DNA of 64,000 nucleotides from Undaria pinnatifida (lineage: Eukaryota > Sar > Phaeophyceae > Laminariales > Alariaceae), in NCBI GenBank assembly GCA_012845835.1, contig JABAKD010000023.1, forward strand, positions 4,478,200 to 4,542,199, given 5' to 3'. The position numbers and the translations under genes were made by a program. Of this stretch, positions 43,881 through 54,301 are shown one piece after another. The number at the start of each line of letters is the position of its first letter. Positions within the stretch are counted from its first letter, which is position 1. Under the pieces are notes generated by a model, which saw only the letters and a program-made list of their open reading frames with translations, was not told the origin of the DNA and did no database searches.

Positions 43881-44000
43881 TATCCGGTATTGCAAGGGAG
43901 ATTTGGGTGTTCGGAAACTGAAGGGATGTTGGAGAACATAGTCAGTCACAGCGTGGCCTTTAAAGGCGCCCTGGAAACCTTGACGTAGACATTTCGGCCC

Positions 44001-44263
44001 GACTCTTGCTACGGTGTATAGAAGAGGTGCACACCATTATGCTTTGCCTTATGAGGGTAGCTGCTTGAGGAGATCCACATTTTGCCTTCTGACGTGAAAA
44101 AAAAACTAATTTGAGGAGAAAAACTGAAAGTGCTACCCGATGAACCATCTCACGTCTTAAGCATAAAACGAAAATTGTTCCAAAAGCAGTTATTGAAATT
44201 CCGACGATTTCGGGTCAACGAGCTCTCAGCCTCGAGGTGCTACCTCTATCAAAGCACCCGTCG
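44001..44263 (-). mobile_element. MITE-A copy
   Basis: 'gactcttgctacggtgtata', 'gaggtgcacaccatt', 'ctgaaagtgctacccgatga', end 'gctacctctatcaaagcacc' plus 'cgtc'. Confidence 0.68.
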
Positions 44264-44347
44264 TCCAGTCCTCCGCAACCCCGCGCACCCCGCACCCCGC
44301 ACCCCCCCCCCCCGTCCGAATGCCGCCTTCTACGAATGTACCCCCGA

Positions 44348-44720
44348 AGCATGCTATGCGGGAGACGTGCACCGTTGGTTTTCTGGGGCTCCTCAACTGA
44401 TGAGCTCAGGACTTCTCCCGGGAACTCATTCTGGGGAAACGCATAAGCGCTACCGGGTGAACAACCCCATGCTCTAGCAGGTGTAAACAGAAATATTGAT
44501 GAGCTTAAGACCTCTCCTGAGAACTGATTTTGGGGAAACACACCAATGCTACCGGGTGACCAACCCCATGGTCTAGTTCGTAGGTAGAAACAAAAAAAAA
44601 AAACTGCGAAGACAGAAAAAATAAAGAAGTTCCGACGATTCTTGGTTAAGGATTAAAAAAAATAAACATTTTAGAAGAAAAAAAAAAGTATTGACTTGAT
44701 GCTTCTATCTTTCGCGCGCG
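44348..44720 (-). mobile_element. MITE-A copy with internal 107-bp duplication
   Basis: 'agcatgctatgcgggagacg' start. The stretch 'tgatgagctca/taagac', 'ggggaaac', 'gctaccgggtgaacaacccc' occurs twice (about 44398 and 44500). The 3' part is A-rich and decayed. Confidence 0.55.
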
Positions 44721-44822
44721 TTCCTCCCTAAGCACCGAAGTACAAACTTTTGGCGCCGTGCCGAGACACCTGCCATCCCGAGCGCGTGGAGGGGCGAAGC
44801 GTTAGTACTCCCCTTGTACCAA

Positions 44823-45009
44823 GGCTACGAGGTATGGAGGTGTCATTGTAGGGGGGGGGGAGGGGGGGAGGGGCTTTTTTTTTCAGTGGCTCGGAGTCAC
44901 TCGCGCGAGTGATTCCTCTGTTCCTTCCCTGTCTGAGTATTTTTTATGCTGCTAAACGTTACGGTTGGGGTGTCGCTTTGGGGGGGGGGGCGGTTAAGCA
45001 GTCGCTCAG
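44823..45009 (+). mobile_element. MITE-B partial copy
   Basis: 'ggctacgaggtatggaggtg', G tract, 'ggagtcactcgcgcgagtga', broken at the border of the next MITE-A. Confidence 0.6.
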
Positions 45010-45263
45010 GGACCCATGCCACGGCAGAGGTGCACCACTTTTTAACTTGAGAGCAGCTTAAGATCTCTCCCAAAAAACGGATTTTAGATAAAACTAAAGC
45101 TGCTACCGGTTGAAAACATCCCCACGGCCTAGGTACACAACGATTGTCAATCATGCAAGCAAAAAATGGCACGATTTTTTTCCGACGATTTCTGGGGGGG
45201 TTGAGAAGCCCCCGTCATTCCGAAAACGTTTCAGACGAAAAGCGCTACCTCTATGGTAGCGTC
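45010..45263 (-). mobile_element. MITE-A copy between MITE-B pieces
   Basis: 'gacccatgccacggcagagg' start with 'tgcaccactttttaacttga', 'catccccacggcctaggtac', 'agaagcccccgtcattccga', end 'gctacctctatggtagcgtc'. Confidence 0.7.
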
Positions 45264-45415
45264 CGGGACCAATCGCGCGCGCGAGTGAACCCCCCCGGTG
45301 TTCCTTCGCGGTCTTGAACGCTTTCTTGCTGTGCTAAATCTTGTGATGTGATGACATCCGCAACGGAATGGCTTCGTTACCCTGAGCCAAACCAATCGCG
45401 CAGAGATATTTGTTC

Positions 45416-45485
<70 letters not shown>

Positions 45486-45695
45486 GATTTTTGTCCTTTT
45501 GCGGCCTTAAGTTTTCGCGCTCTGTTTTTTTTTTATCTTGCCACGTGCGTCTGTCAACAGAATAGTTTGCTTGCTAGCCCTGACCCAAAGCGACTGTGGT
45601 CGCCTGGCCTGAACTCGTCGCGTCAGTGAGTTACAGAGTCACTCGTGCGAGCGGCTCAAACCTCGGCAACTATGAAGAGGGGGGGGGGGGGGGGA
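45264..45695 (+). mobile_element. MITE-B copy split by a TTG microsatellite
   Basis: 'cgcgcgcgagtgaacccc', 'ttccttcgcggtcttgaacg', 'catccgcaacggaatggctt', then (TTG)n, then 'acagagtcactcgtgcgagc' and a G tract. The terminal part is decayed. Confidence 0.6.
45416..45486. repeat. (TTG)n microsatellite, about 23 units
   Basis: Uninterrupted TTG/GTT triplets over about 70 bases. They give poly-Val or poly-Leu frames that are not genes. Confidence 0.97.
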
Positions 45696-45774
45696 ATCAC
45701 TTTTGCGGGGATACGTTTGGCCGGGTCGACATACTCGCGCACACCGTACACAAGTATAGCTTGCGCTGCCGGAG

Positions 45775-45980
45775 TAGTAGCGGGCGCCGTCGATAGGGAC
45801 AGCTCACGCTATCGCTATCGTGGGAACCGAAGGACACGCCAGCTAGCGCTGGATTGCGAAGGCAGTCGAGTTAAATCGACACACGACGAGTATGAAAGTA
45901 CGTGGAAGTGCGGCGAGCTTAAGCTCCTTTTTTTTTCCCCCATCCACCGGAGGATGAAAAATATAAATAAATAAATAAGC
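45775..45980 (+). mobile_element. Retroposon H copy
   Basis: 'agtagcgggcgccgtcgata', 'gaaggacacgccagctagcg', 'gacacacgacgagtatgaaa', 'ggaagtgcggcgagctta', 'ccatccaccggaggatg' hairpin, and a tail of AAAT units (aaataaataaataa). Confidence 0.72.
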
Positions 45981-46099
45981 ATGCGCTTTTTTATCGACGG
46001 GGCTCGCCGACCCTAAACTACAACATATTTTGCCTCCCCAAAAAATCATCGGAAGGTCATTTCTTGCCGTTTTTACCCTGATTCAGTCCACACCTCTCT

Positions 46100-46345
46100 A
46101 GAGCCGTCCCTCGCCCAGAACGGTGCAGAAGACTCTAAGAAATTGCAGACCCTCCCAAAATGAGGAGGTGAACATCTCATCGCCCGAGACATGACCTCGA
46201 AGACAATCGTTCGCGCAAACCGACCAACATTTCCATGCGCTAGTCCCACGAACATACTAACCGATAGTCCCACGATTGAGGAGCCCATCCCCTTCACAAA
46301 CCTCGAGTTCGACAACTGCAACCCCTGCCCGTGAGAGCACTCCCT
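46100..46345 (-). mobile_element. MITE-C copy (degenerate left end)
   Basis: 'aatgaggaggtgaacatctc', 'acatgacctcgaagacaatc', 'gcgctagtcccacgaacata', 'ctgcaacccctgcccgtgag'. Confidence 0.55.
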
Positions 46346-47620
46346 AGGCCGTGGGTTCGCTCATCGGGTCGCGCGCTCAGCCAGACTCAACGTCAACCTT
46401 GTGGGCGAGGTTCGGGTTCGGAGCTCTGCTCAAAGTCCGTAAAGAATATTCTTGGACCTCTATCGTATCCATCCTTTTGTTTTTCCAGCAATAGCAAAGG
46501 CCCCGCGAAAACGAAGGCTCACCCCAAACAAAGCTTTCTCGAAGCCGTCCTGCAGTGTTGGCCGTCGGAGAGGACGCTCGATCCCAACTCCGGGCTCGTC
46601 CTCTGGGGTGGACGCCGCTCCACGTCCATTTCCGTCGCCGTCACGCCGTAGCCGCTTGCCGGGCGGTGTAGGCGCCTCGCGAATGCCACGGTGTTGCGTT
46701 TGCTCGCTAGGGGGCTGCCCAGGGGGTGTGAGGGGGAGGAGTTGTTGTGGTGATTGGTCAATCGAAACCAGCTCCCGGCCGTATCTGCTGAAACGCGGTG
46801 CTCCTCGCCGCCCCGACGCTACCGGCCGATAGGGTTTTGCAAAAGAGAAGAAAATGACATGAAGATACACGCTGGGTCACGTTAGATGCCCGAAATTATC
46901 TCCCTAACGAATGCCGCTCGCAATATCTAGCCAAAAGGTTGAACCATTGGTATCATACTGACCCCCCCTGACTAGTGAAAAGAGAGTGAGATGGCCAGGT
47001 GGTATTTTGTCAAAGGCCTCGGGCTGTCTCTATAAATAGGAGCAAAACTCGTATCGGCCAATGGCAGGCCTTCGATTGTTTTAATAATACAGTATCCAGT
47101 TTCTGTTTTGCAAACGGGGGCGAAAAAACAAAAATTGTGCCGCATTTTGCACGATCCGGTCGGACGTACTCCACGGCATGTCTGTAGAAAATTCGCGCAA
47201 AAAAATGAAAAATCTGACCTGCCTGTGTTCACCAATGAAGCAAACTCTAGCGAAAAAACTGGACCCTACGCTAAAATCGAGCAATTTTTGAAGGAAACAA
47301 CGAATTACTCAGTTTACGCACGAAAAGTCCAAATGTCCCCGCCGTTTTTGAGAGAAAGACCCTGAAATTTTGCTCACGTATTCTACTTGCCCATCCCGAC
47401 GTCTACCTTCCTGGGACGGGGGGTTATTTTTCTTTATTCGCCGAAAATATTTGAGCTGATGTGGTCCACACTCTCCGAAAAAAACTCAACTGGCAAAGAA
47501 GTAGGCAAGCAAACACACACGGGCGAGATCTTCGCAAGGGCACAAAAAAGACGTGCGCAAAAAATCACTTTCTGAATCGGACAAGCGGCGCGTACACTCG
47601 CCGGGAAATTACGAGTACCA
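46346..47620. other. Stretch without a recognisable gene
   Basis: 46460-46865 is GC-rich and open on the minus strand (136 residues: Arg/Pro-rich, then a segment GRELVSIDQS). Part of it (46745-46865) has a diverged partner at 47995-48130, so it looks like a fragment of a dispersed repeat or a decayed coding sequence. 46870-47620 shows nothing else. Confidence 0.35.
46745..46865 (-). repeat. Fragment repeated at 47995-48130
   Basis: 'gaaaccagctcccggccgta', 'gccgccccgacgctaccg', 'aaaagagaagaaaatgacatgaag' shapes recur at 48030-48125 ('gaaaccagttccccggtcgt', 'gccgccccgacgccaccg', 'caagaaaataatatatgaag'). Confidence 0.6.
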
Positions 47621-47624
47621 ACAA

Positions 47625-47690
47625 CGCAGCTTGCGAAGATGAGTATTGACCTGAAATTCGTCGAACTCACGGCTGACGTCCTTGAATTTT
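47625..47690 (+). repeat. Arm-end motif of the foldback repeat
   Basis: 'acgcagcttgcgaagatgag', then 'aattcgtcgaactcacggct', matching 18425-18500 and more distantly 10580-10625. It is followed by a T run. Confidence 0.55.
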
Positions 47691-47799
47691 TTTTTTTTAT
47701 AAAATAAATTTTGGGGTCTTTTACGTACACGAACCAGCTTGCAACTAAAGTACGTGGCCTAATTCAAACACAGAAACATATTGCAAAGCAAGAGCCGAA

Positions 47800-47895
47800 A
47801 AATGTTCGGACGATTTTGGGTTAAGGAGCCCCGCCATTCCGAAAAAAAACATTGCCAAAACTTAGCTACCTCTATCGTAGCACGATGTCGAGGAG
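47800..47895 (-). mobile_element. MITE-A terminal fragment
   Basis: 'acgattttgggttaaggagc', 'cccgccattccg', 'gctacctctatcgtagcacg'. Confidence 0.65.
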
Positions 47896-48467
47896 AAACG
47901 TGTCCCAAACAAGTTACTATAGAGGGTAATAACACTCTTGGTCTCTTGATCATGCTCCTACGAGTCGTTTTACAGTACGCAGCCCCCCCCCCCCTACTTT
48001 TCCTCCACGAAATCGCCCGTTTTGAAACCAGTTCCCCGGTCGTACCTCCTAAAAACACGGCGCCCCTTTGCCGCCCCGACGCCACCGTCCGACAGTCATT
48101 GGCGAAACAAGAAAATAATATATGAAGACGACTGCTCCGGAGCATCCTTCCTCGTGTTGAGCAGCCGTGAGACGTTCGGTGAAGTAAATCAAAATCGCTA
48201 GATCTGTGTGGGGGCTACCGTGGAATCAATCCCACCTCACCAACAACTCCTGTCGCTCGGGCCGAGAACTAGAACATGATATGACACTGCGCGCGAGGGT
48301 TCGCAGGACGGTGATCGGGTGAGACGCACAAGGCCATGGGTCCTCTCAGGAACCCGAGACACGGCATAAGTAACACGCAGTTAGTTGTTTTTGGGCTCGC
48401 TCCCAGAATTGATGGGTCTTCCCCTGATTATGGGATTAATTTTGCACGCCTCCACCCGACCCCTCAC

Positions 48468-48692
48468 CTGCCAGCACTTATGTACCAACTCGTACCGGTC
48501 CATCCGAAACGTCAGCGCTAACATCTCGTTGGGTGGCAGGTGCGAGGGTTCGCGTGAGGGGCCCCAAGGCACGAGCAGGCCGGTGCGCACCGTGCGGAAA
48601 GGCTTGTCACCGGCTATGTAGTGAAGAAAGTGCCGCTCCAGGACATCACCTTCCTGGGCGTCCCCGGGCACAACCACGATCGTGTGGACATC
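48468..48692 (-). pseudogene. Possible exon fragment of an unknown protein
   Basis: The minus strand is open here with balanced, protein-like composition: VVVPGDAQEGDVLERHFLHY, then AGDKPFRTVRTGLLVPWG, then LPPNEMLALTFRMDRYELVH ending KCWQ. The Q codon CAG is followed by GTGAGG, a good 5' splice site at 48467. Upstream it is broken by a G/C tract at 48692-48715 that adjoins the LINE 3' end. I do not recognise the family. It may be a captured or decayed piece of a host gene. Confidence 0.35.
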
Positions 48693-48715
48693 GGCGGGGG
48701 GGGGGTGGGGGGGGG

Positions 48716-48919
48716 CGTACTCATTCGTTGCTTACCTTAGCCATTTGACCATTATTGACCAAGCATCGCTTTCGAGACGGAGCACCGTTCCTACTCCTAA
48801 TAGAGACACCTCCAATATTTGGGCGCTCATTTACGCTTCTTCCACTACTACATAGAAACTAATTGCGTATCCTATTCCCGTCCTGCTTCGTCGTCCGCGG
48901 CCACCATCTATCTCCTAGG
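48716..48919 (-). mobile_element. LINE 3' untranslated end
   Basis: Follows the stop codon of the LINE-like fragment. Its last part ('gtctcgaaagcgatgcttgg', 'tcaataatggtcaaatgg', 'ctaaggtaagcaa' on the minus strand) recurs alone at 60705-60771. Confidence 0.5.
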
Positions 48920-49438
48920 CTAGTTATCGTTTTCTCGATACTCTTTTAGTCTACCAAACTCTTCCATGTCACACGCGTCTAATTTCCTTGTCTCCTCTTC
49001 TAACGCACCCCGTTTCTCCTTGTACATTGCACATGATCCTACTACGTGCATCCTACTCTCTACTGTTGTATCACAGGGGCACGCATTTGTAGCCACGTCC
49101 TTCTCCTCCTCCCGACTACTGGCATATCTCTTGCTTTCTGGTAGGCCCCGGACACCTACACGAAATCGCAGTTTCAGCTATTTCGCGCAGTCCATTGGGC
49201 CGTGCAGATACGTTTTCATTCCAATTTCTTCCCTCAACCCGCGTCGTATATCTCTAAGTGCTGCTCCTCTCCCACCTTACTTCTTAGCGCTAGCCTTTCC
49301 CTTTCTTCTAGTATTTATTTAACGTCTATCTGGTACCCGCCAAACTTTTCTTTAGACGTTACCTCTTCTTGGTCTTCCCCTAACTCCTTCGATATTTTCT
49401 CGACTGCGTTATCCCATATCATTCCGCCCTTTTTTCAT
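48920..49438 (-). pseudogene. Decayed C-terminal end of a LINE (non-LTR) ORF2
   Basis: No long open frame, but the minus strand translates piecewise into a coherent protein end with in-frame stops and at least one frameshift. Segments in order: IWDNAVEKISKELGEDQEEV; ILEERERLALRSKVGEE; MKTYLHGPMDCAK, stop, LKLRFRVGVRGLPESKRYAS; then ATNACPCDTTVESRMHVVGS followed by CAMYKEKRGALEEE, and a final stop at 48920. The CPC...H....C cluster after an 'lRfRvGvrgLP' stretch is the arrangement at the C-terminus of many LINE reverse transcriptases (zf-RVT-like). The reverse transcriptase domain itself is not present upstream, so the copy is 5' truncated or broken. Confidence 0.5.
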
Positions 49439-49469
49439 TTTCTCCTATACGTATCCTATACACATACAC

Positions 49470-49935
49470 TTTTATACTATACTATATGGCATAGCAATAC
49501 GTTTATTGCATGGCGTCGATACCTACGGCATCCATACCGGCAGCTCGATCCATGCCTACCGAATCCATACCAACGGTACCTACGTAAAGTCACCTGGGAG
49601 TGCACAACAACCAACCTCACATCATAGCACCACTCCGGGTAGCCCATCGCCTCGACCGTCGCATCAATTCGGACGCCATCCAAACACAAAGAATACATCC
49701 TATACATATATACTTGTCTACTGTACTGTACCTCGCATGATAAATAGTGCATTCTTTGTTTGGCGTCCATAGCGACGGAACCCGTACCGACGGTCGAACC
49801 CGTCCCGTAGAATACGTACCGACGGCACATAAGCAACCATACCTGGGCGTACACGGCGACCAGACCAACAGAACAGCACCACTCGAGGTAGCCTATCGCC
49901 TCGACCGCCGCATCCATGCCCAGTTCCGTCAGAAC
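49470..49935. repeat. ~245-bp tandem duplication
   Basis: 'gcgtc.ata.c.acgg...cc.taccg.cgg', 'cacctgggagtgcacaac/tacctgggcgtacacggc', 'agcaccactc..ggtagcc', 'atcgcctcgaccg.cgcatc' occurs from about 49510 and again from about 49755. The 192-residue minus-strand frame over it simply mirrors the duplication. Confidence 0.65.
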
Positions 49936-50347
49936 GCCAGACCCACTCCGCCGCTCCCCTGCAATTGAAGCAGAGGCCACAGAGAGAGAGGGAGCAAGGA
50001 ACAATCTTGTTATAGAAGGCAGTTCTATCGAAACAATAAAAAAAAAAAAGATCAAAACGAAAATGAACGTTATTGCTCAAACTACGTACCAGAGGTGTTG
50101 GATGGAAACGTTGTTGGAAACGTTGGAAATATCACTTATTTCATGTTTTTCGCACTCTGTAGAGAATCACAGCTTATGCCAGATCGCCTCTGTACTTCGA
50201 TAAATTTCTGAAAACGAAAACGAACGGAACCATTGGAAACGAAAGGGCTACGATAAGAACGACCCTATGCGCTTACTATAATTTTTCAAGATCTGGTCAT
50301 ACGGACGAGTTCCGACGAAATCCGTAGAGCTGGAAGTCGGCAACAGC
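49936..50347. other. Spacer, nothing recognised
   Basis: An A run lies at 50036-50050. No gene or repeat assigned. Confidence 0.3.
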
Positions 50348-50550
50348 TGTTTTTTTTCCTTCTTCTTTCTTATATGTCCTCCGGCGGCTCAGGAAAAGTT
50401 AAAGCTTAAGCTCACCGCACTTCCAAGTACTTTCATGCATGTTCGTGTGCCGGTCCAACTCAACGGTACTCGCAATGCAGCGTCAGCTGGCGTATCCTCG
50501 AGTTCCCGTGGTAGCGACAGCTGTTGGTTGCTATCGACGGCGGCAGCAAG
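50348..50550 (-). mobile_element. Retroposon H copy
   Basis: On the minus strand: 'cgacagctgtcgctaccacg', 'gaggatacgccagctgacg', 'cggcacacgaacatgcatga', 'ggaagtgcggtgagctta', 'gccgccggaggacat' and an A/G-rich tail near 50350. Confidence 0.7.
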
Positions 50551-50586
50551 TCTTGGCTAACCTAACCTGTTTTCTGAAGGACGAGG

Positions 50587-50700
50587 GCTCCTTAATCCCT
50601 GTACAACTGGAAACCCTTTTTGGGGACAAAATGACTTGGGTTTAGTATAGGGAGGGGATTGGGGGCTCCAAAGGGGTTAACCCAGAATCGTCGGAAAAAA
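50587..50700 (+). repeat. Repeat D copy
   Basis: 'tacaactggaaacccttttt', 'gtatagggaggggattgggg', 'ctccaaaggggttaaccc'. The same motif set forms a tandem array at 55318-55630 and lies inside a MITE-A at 61998. Confidence 0.7.
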
Positions 50701-51221
50701 CATCATTGTTGTACTCCAGGGCCACCGGTTTGTTCGTCAGATTCGCAATTCTTAAGGTTTTGCTCAAATTTCCAGTTTTGGTCGGAGGTAGAGAGACTCT
50801 CTAGCAATTGTGACAAGCTCCAGGAGAAAAAAAAATGGGGGGGGGGGGTGCAGCATGCGCCCGCTCACGACGATTTTCCTGACCAGTAGGTCCCCCCAGC
50901 CAAGCAACTGGCTTTAGCGGATACGACGACTTAGGTCAGGCGAGCGAAGAGAGAAAAATTAACTCCGCCAGTGTGCGTGTGTGGGGGGGGGGGGAGGCGG
51001 GCGCTAAAACCCGATGAAACACATCCCTCACTATTCAATATTCTTGCAAGTGTGGAAGCGCAATAAGTCGGATAGTCGACCGCGCCGGGAAACGACTAGT
51101 TAACAGTCCGACTAATAGTAATCGGTGACTTACGTCGTGGCGACTTACGGCTCTACGGACTCGTGAGGACGATAGATCCGCCGCCACTGCTCCCCTGAAA
51201 AGGGATCAGGTGCTCCCCGCG
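50701..51221. other. Spacer, nothing recognised
   Basis: G tracts near 50838 and 50983; no gene. Confidence 0.3.
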
Positions 51222-51835
51222 TTGTTGTTGGTGGTGTGGTAATGGTGGTGGCGCGGTAGGTGGTGTTGTTGGTGGTGGGTGCTGTTGTTGGTGGCGATGG
51301 TGGTGTTTGTGTTGATGTTGGAGGTGGTGGTGGTAGATGTGTTGATAGTGGTGGTGGCATTGGTGGTGGTGGTGATCGTGATGGTGGTGATGGTCGTGTT
51401 GTTGTTGGGGTTGGTGGTGTTGGTGGTGGTGGTTTGGTGGTGAGTGTTGTTGTTGGTGATTGTGGTGGTGATGTTGATGTTGGGGTTGATGGTGGTGGTA
51501 GTCTTGAAGGTAGTGGTGGGTGGTGGTATTGGTGGCGGTGGTGGTGGTGCTGATTGTGATGGTGGTGATGGTGCTGATTGTGATGGTGGTGATGGTGGTG
51601 GTGTTGTTGGTGTTGGTTGTGATGGTGGTGGTGGTTGTGGTGGTGGTGGTGGTGGTGGTGGTGGTGGTGGTGGTGGTGGTGGTAGCGGTGGTGGTATTGG
51701 TGTAGGTGGTTGTGGTGGTGGTTGTGGTGGTGGTTGTAGTACTGGTGGTGGAGGTGGGTCGCGGTGGTTGTGTCGGTAGTGGCGGTGATGATGGTCTTGT
51801 GGATGGCGGTAATAGTTGTATCGGTGGTGGTGGCG
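51222..51835. repeat. Long GGT/GTT microsatellite
   Basis: About 600 bases of imperfect (GGT)n with interspersed GTT, GAT and GTG; the purest part is at about 51610-51690. Very long frames rich in Gly/Val (plus) or His/Thr/Pro (minus) are artefacts of the triplet repeat in every frame. Confidence 0.97.
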
Positions 51836-52210
51836 TTGTCGTACATAGAGGGAGCGCGTGCGCACCAGATTTCAGATCGGATTTCCCCAAAGAAGCGATC
51901 ACCCCCACCTACAAAGTATTCCCACGAACGAGGCTTAGCCTATTTCTTTGTAAAAACACCAGGCTCATGTTCGAGGGATGCCGAAAACACTTGTTTAATA
52001 AAGTCGTACTCATCGGCGAGGGCCTCGCTAAACACGTGGTATCTGGGGGCGGGCGTCCTTGACTATCCTCGGGTTTTCTACTGGTGCGAAGGCATATACA
52101 AGCTGCCACTCGAGCCGTGACGAGTAACCAACTGTAACTCTTTTCGTCTTGGCCATCCGATAATGTACGGCACGAGCTCCAAGGCATATAACTTGTAGTA
52201 ATTCCCAGAA
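51836..52210. other. Spacer, nothing recognised
   Basis: Short overlapping frames only; no family match. Confidence 0.3.
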
Positions 52211-52462
52211 CACGCGTGCTACGATAGAGGTCGCACTTTTTTGGCTGAAAGTTTTGTCTTCTGCATGACGGGGGTAAAATTGCCGAGTTTTTTTCATTGT
52301 TGTTCTGCGATATTTTTCGTCGAACACCCAGGCCATGGCATTGCTCATCGGGTAGGTCTTTGGGTTTCTTCCGGGTGAGGTTTGTGGCGAAAAAAACAGG
52401 GTCTCCTCAAGTGAAGAGTAGTGTTGAAAAAAAAATGGCGCCCGTCTACCGCAGCACGCATC
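52211..52462 (+). mobile_element. MITE-A copy (complete)
   Basis: 'cacgcgtgctacgatagagg' to 'cccgtctaccgcagcacgca', with 'acccaggccatggcattgct' and 'ctcctcaagtgaagag' inside. Confidence 0.75.
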
Positions 52463-52592
52463 CGAGCGCATAAAAAAACTGAGGGAAAAAAATTAAAAAG
52501 ACGAAACCTGTGCAGTAGAGGCATTTGAACGCCATCGACTGCGCCGCATACAAACTGACCTACAGTAGTACTTGCTACCTACAACAGCAGTT

Positions 52593-52858
52593 GACGCGTG
52601 CTACGACAGAGGGGCACCACTTTCTTCTCCGGAGCTCTTCTATTTGAGAGCTTAAGACACCCCTCCCAAAACCTGATTTGGAGAAAAAACAAATACTGCT
52701 ACCTGACGAACAATACCATGGCGTGGATACACAACGAAAAATCATGCCAAAAAAATGGCCTATTGTGTATTTTTTTCCCCGACGATTTTGGGTTAAGGAG
52801 GCCCCGTCATTCAGAAAACATTTCACACGAAAAGTGCTACATCTACCGTAGAATGCGT
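52593..52858 (-). mobile_element. MITE-A copy (complete)
   Basis: 'gacgcgtgctacgacagagg' to 'gctacatctaccgtagaatg' plus 'cgt', with internal landmarks on the minus strand ('aaggaggccccgtcattcag'). Confidence 0.75.
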
Positions 52859-53193
52859 AGGTTGGGCTGCTGGGGGTCTTTCTTCGCAGCGGGGTGTACA
52901 GCGATGCTGGCCCTGGGCGCACTGCAGGGTTAAAGAGCAGCGGTGTGGGCCTAGCAACAGACACCGTGCGGCCAGAGGGGTGCAGCCGGTTTTTTCCAAG
53001 GCTCGGGGTCCTTCTTCGGCCCGCTGTTTAGACCTCACCCGGAAAAAAAAAAATGAGTTTTGAGAGTAAACGAGGGTTTTTCAACCTCATGGGCAGTCGC
53101 GGGACCGAGTTATGACAAGAAAAAAACATTGGGAGGCATCTCGCGAAAGGGGTTGCGTTTTTTAGCTCCCTCAAGTGTGGAAGTATCGGCTAA
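52859..53193. other. Spacer, nothing recognised
   Basis: GC-rich 52860-53035; no gene recognised. Confidence 0.3.
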
Positions 53194-53466
53194 GACGCGT
53201 GCTACAATAAACGTAGCACTTTTCGTGTGAAATGGATTTTTCTGAATGACGGGGCCTCCTTAACCCGAAATCGTCAGAAAATACGCCACATTTATTCTGC
53301 ATGATTTTCCGTAGTGGACCTAGGCCGCGTGGGATTTTTTCGTCCGGTATACAAGCAGTTTTGTTTTTTTCTTCTCCAAGTCAGGTTTTTTGGGAGGTCT
53401 TAAGCTCCTCCTAAATTGAGGGGTAGTATTAAGAAAAAAAAGTGGTGCACCTCGATTGTTTGCGTG
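53194..53466 (+). mobile_element. MITE-A copy (complete)
   Basis: 'gacgcgtgctacaataaacg' start, 'ctgaatgacggggcctcctt', 'tggacctaggccgcgtggga', end 'gtggtgcacctcgattgttt' plus 'gcgtg'. Confidence 0.72.
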
Positions 53467-53489
53467 TGATGACGTCACGAGTGTATTTT

Positions 53490-53635
53490 GTTTTTTTTTG
53501 GGACCTGCGCATAGAAACGGCGGTCGGGTTTCGCCGACCCATGTCTTCGAAGGCGTGTTGCGGGCGAGACATTTGGGCTCCTAACGTTACGAGCTCAGAA
53601 AATTGCGATGAACCGCTAGCGTGGGAGGACTCTTC
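53490..53635 (+). mobile_element. MITE-C right-hand fragment
   Basis: 'gcgcatagaaacggcggtcg', 'catgtcttcgaaggcgtgt', 'gggctcctaacgttacgagc', 'aaccgctagcgtgggaggac'. Confidence 0.55.
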
Positions 53636-53659
53636 CAGAAGCTTAAAACGGTATTGCGC

Positions 53660-53882
53660 TGCTGGCGTAGTAAGGGGTGACCGCGCCGGTGGGGACAGCT
53701 CTCGAGCCGTCGCTACCACGGTAAACTGGAGGATACGCAAGCTACAGGGCTGGTTTGATAGCACAACGGAGGTCAATTGGCGCAGGACGTGTATGAAAGC
53801 ACGCGGGAGGGTGGTGAGAACTTTAGCTTTATTTTTCCCCCATCCGCCGCAGGATGAAGAGAAAAAAATATATATATATATG
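53660..53882 (+). mobile_element. Retroposon H copy
   Basis: 'gctggcgtagtaaggggtga', 'ggggacagctctcgagccg', 'ggaggatacgcaagct', 'aggacgtgtatgaaagcac', 'ccatccgccgcaggatg' hairpin, and tail AGAGAAAAAAATATATATAT. Confidence 0.72.
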
Positions 53883-53924
53883 GAGAAGTCCCTTGTTCGA
53901 CGATCCCCATCAGCCAGAAACGTC

Positions 53925-54230
53925 TGGGGCAGAAAGCGGTACCCCCCATGGTGGCATCCCTCGACAGTATACGACTGAATATACGATAGCCCCCCCCAAG
54001 AAAAAAACATCGATTTTCATTCACGAACGTTTCATGGCTGCTCGACACGGGGAAGGATTCTACGACAAGAAAAAAAATATATATATAGTTTTTTTTTCCT
54101 TGTTCTTGCAAAGAACTATCAAACGATGACGTCCGGGGAGGGCAGGGCGCACCGTATTTCGGGAGGTAAGTGAGGCCGTGAGCTTGTTTCAAAACCAGCG
54201 ATGTCCTCAAAGAAAAGTTGGGGGGGAGGG
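53925..54230 (+). repeat. Repeat I, copy 1
   Basis: 'acgatagcccccccc', 'cgaacgtttcatggctgctc', 'gaactatcaaacgatgacgt', 'gcaccgtatttcgg', 'gagcttgtttcaaaaccagc', 'aagaaaagttgggggg'. The same order recurs at 62895-63160, and a truncated copy at 63312-63384. Confidence 0.7.
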
Positions 54231-54301
54231 AGAGAGGGGGGGGGTACCACACAAACACCAAAAACTGAAGCAAGGCTTGAAAACCTCGTTGCGACACCCC
54301 A

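Noticed and set aside
49477-50055. 192-residue minus-strand frame with internal repeat
   Set aside because: The internal repeat is a DNA tandem duplication; no conserved residues beyond that and no family match.
51145-51908. Frames of 200-250 residues, His/Thr/Pro-rich or Gly/Val-rich
   Set aside because: All frames of a GGT triplet microsatellite are open; no start context or conserved domain.
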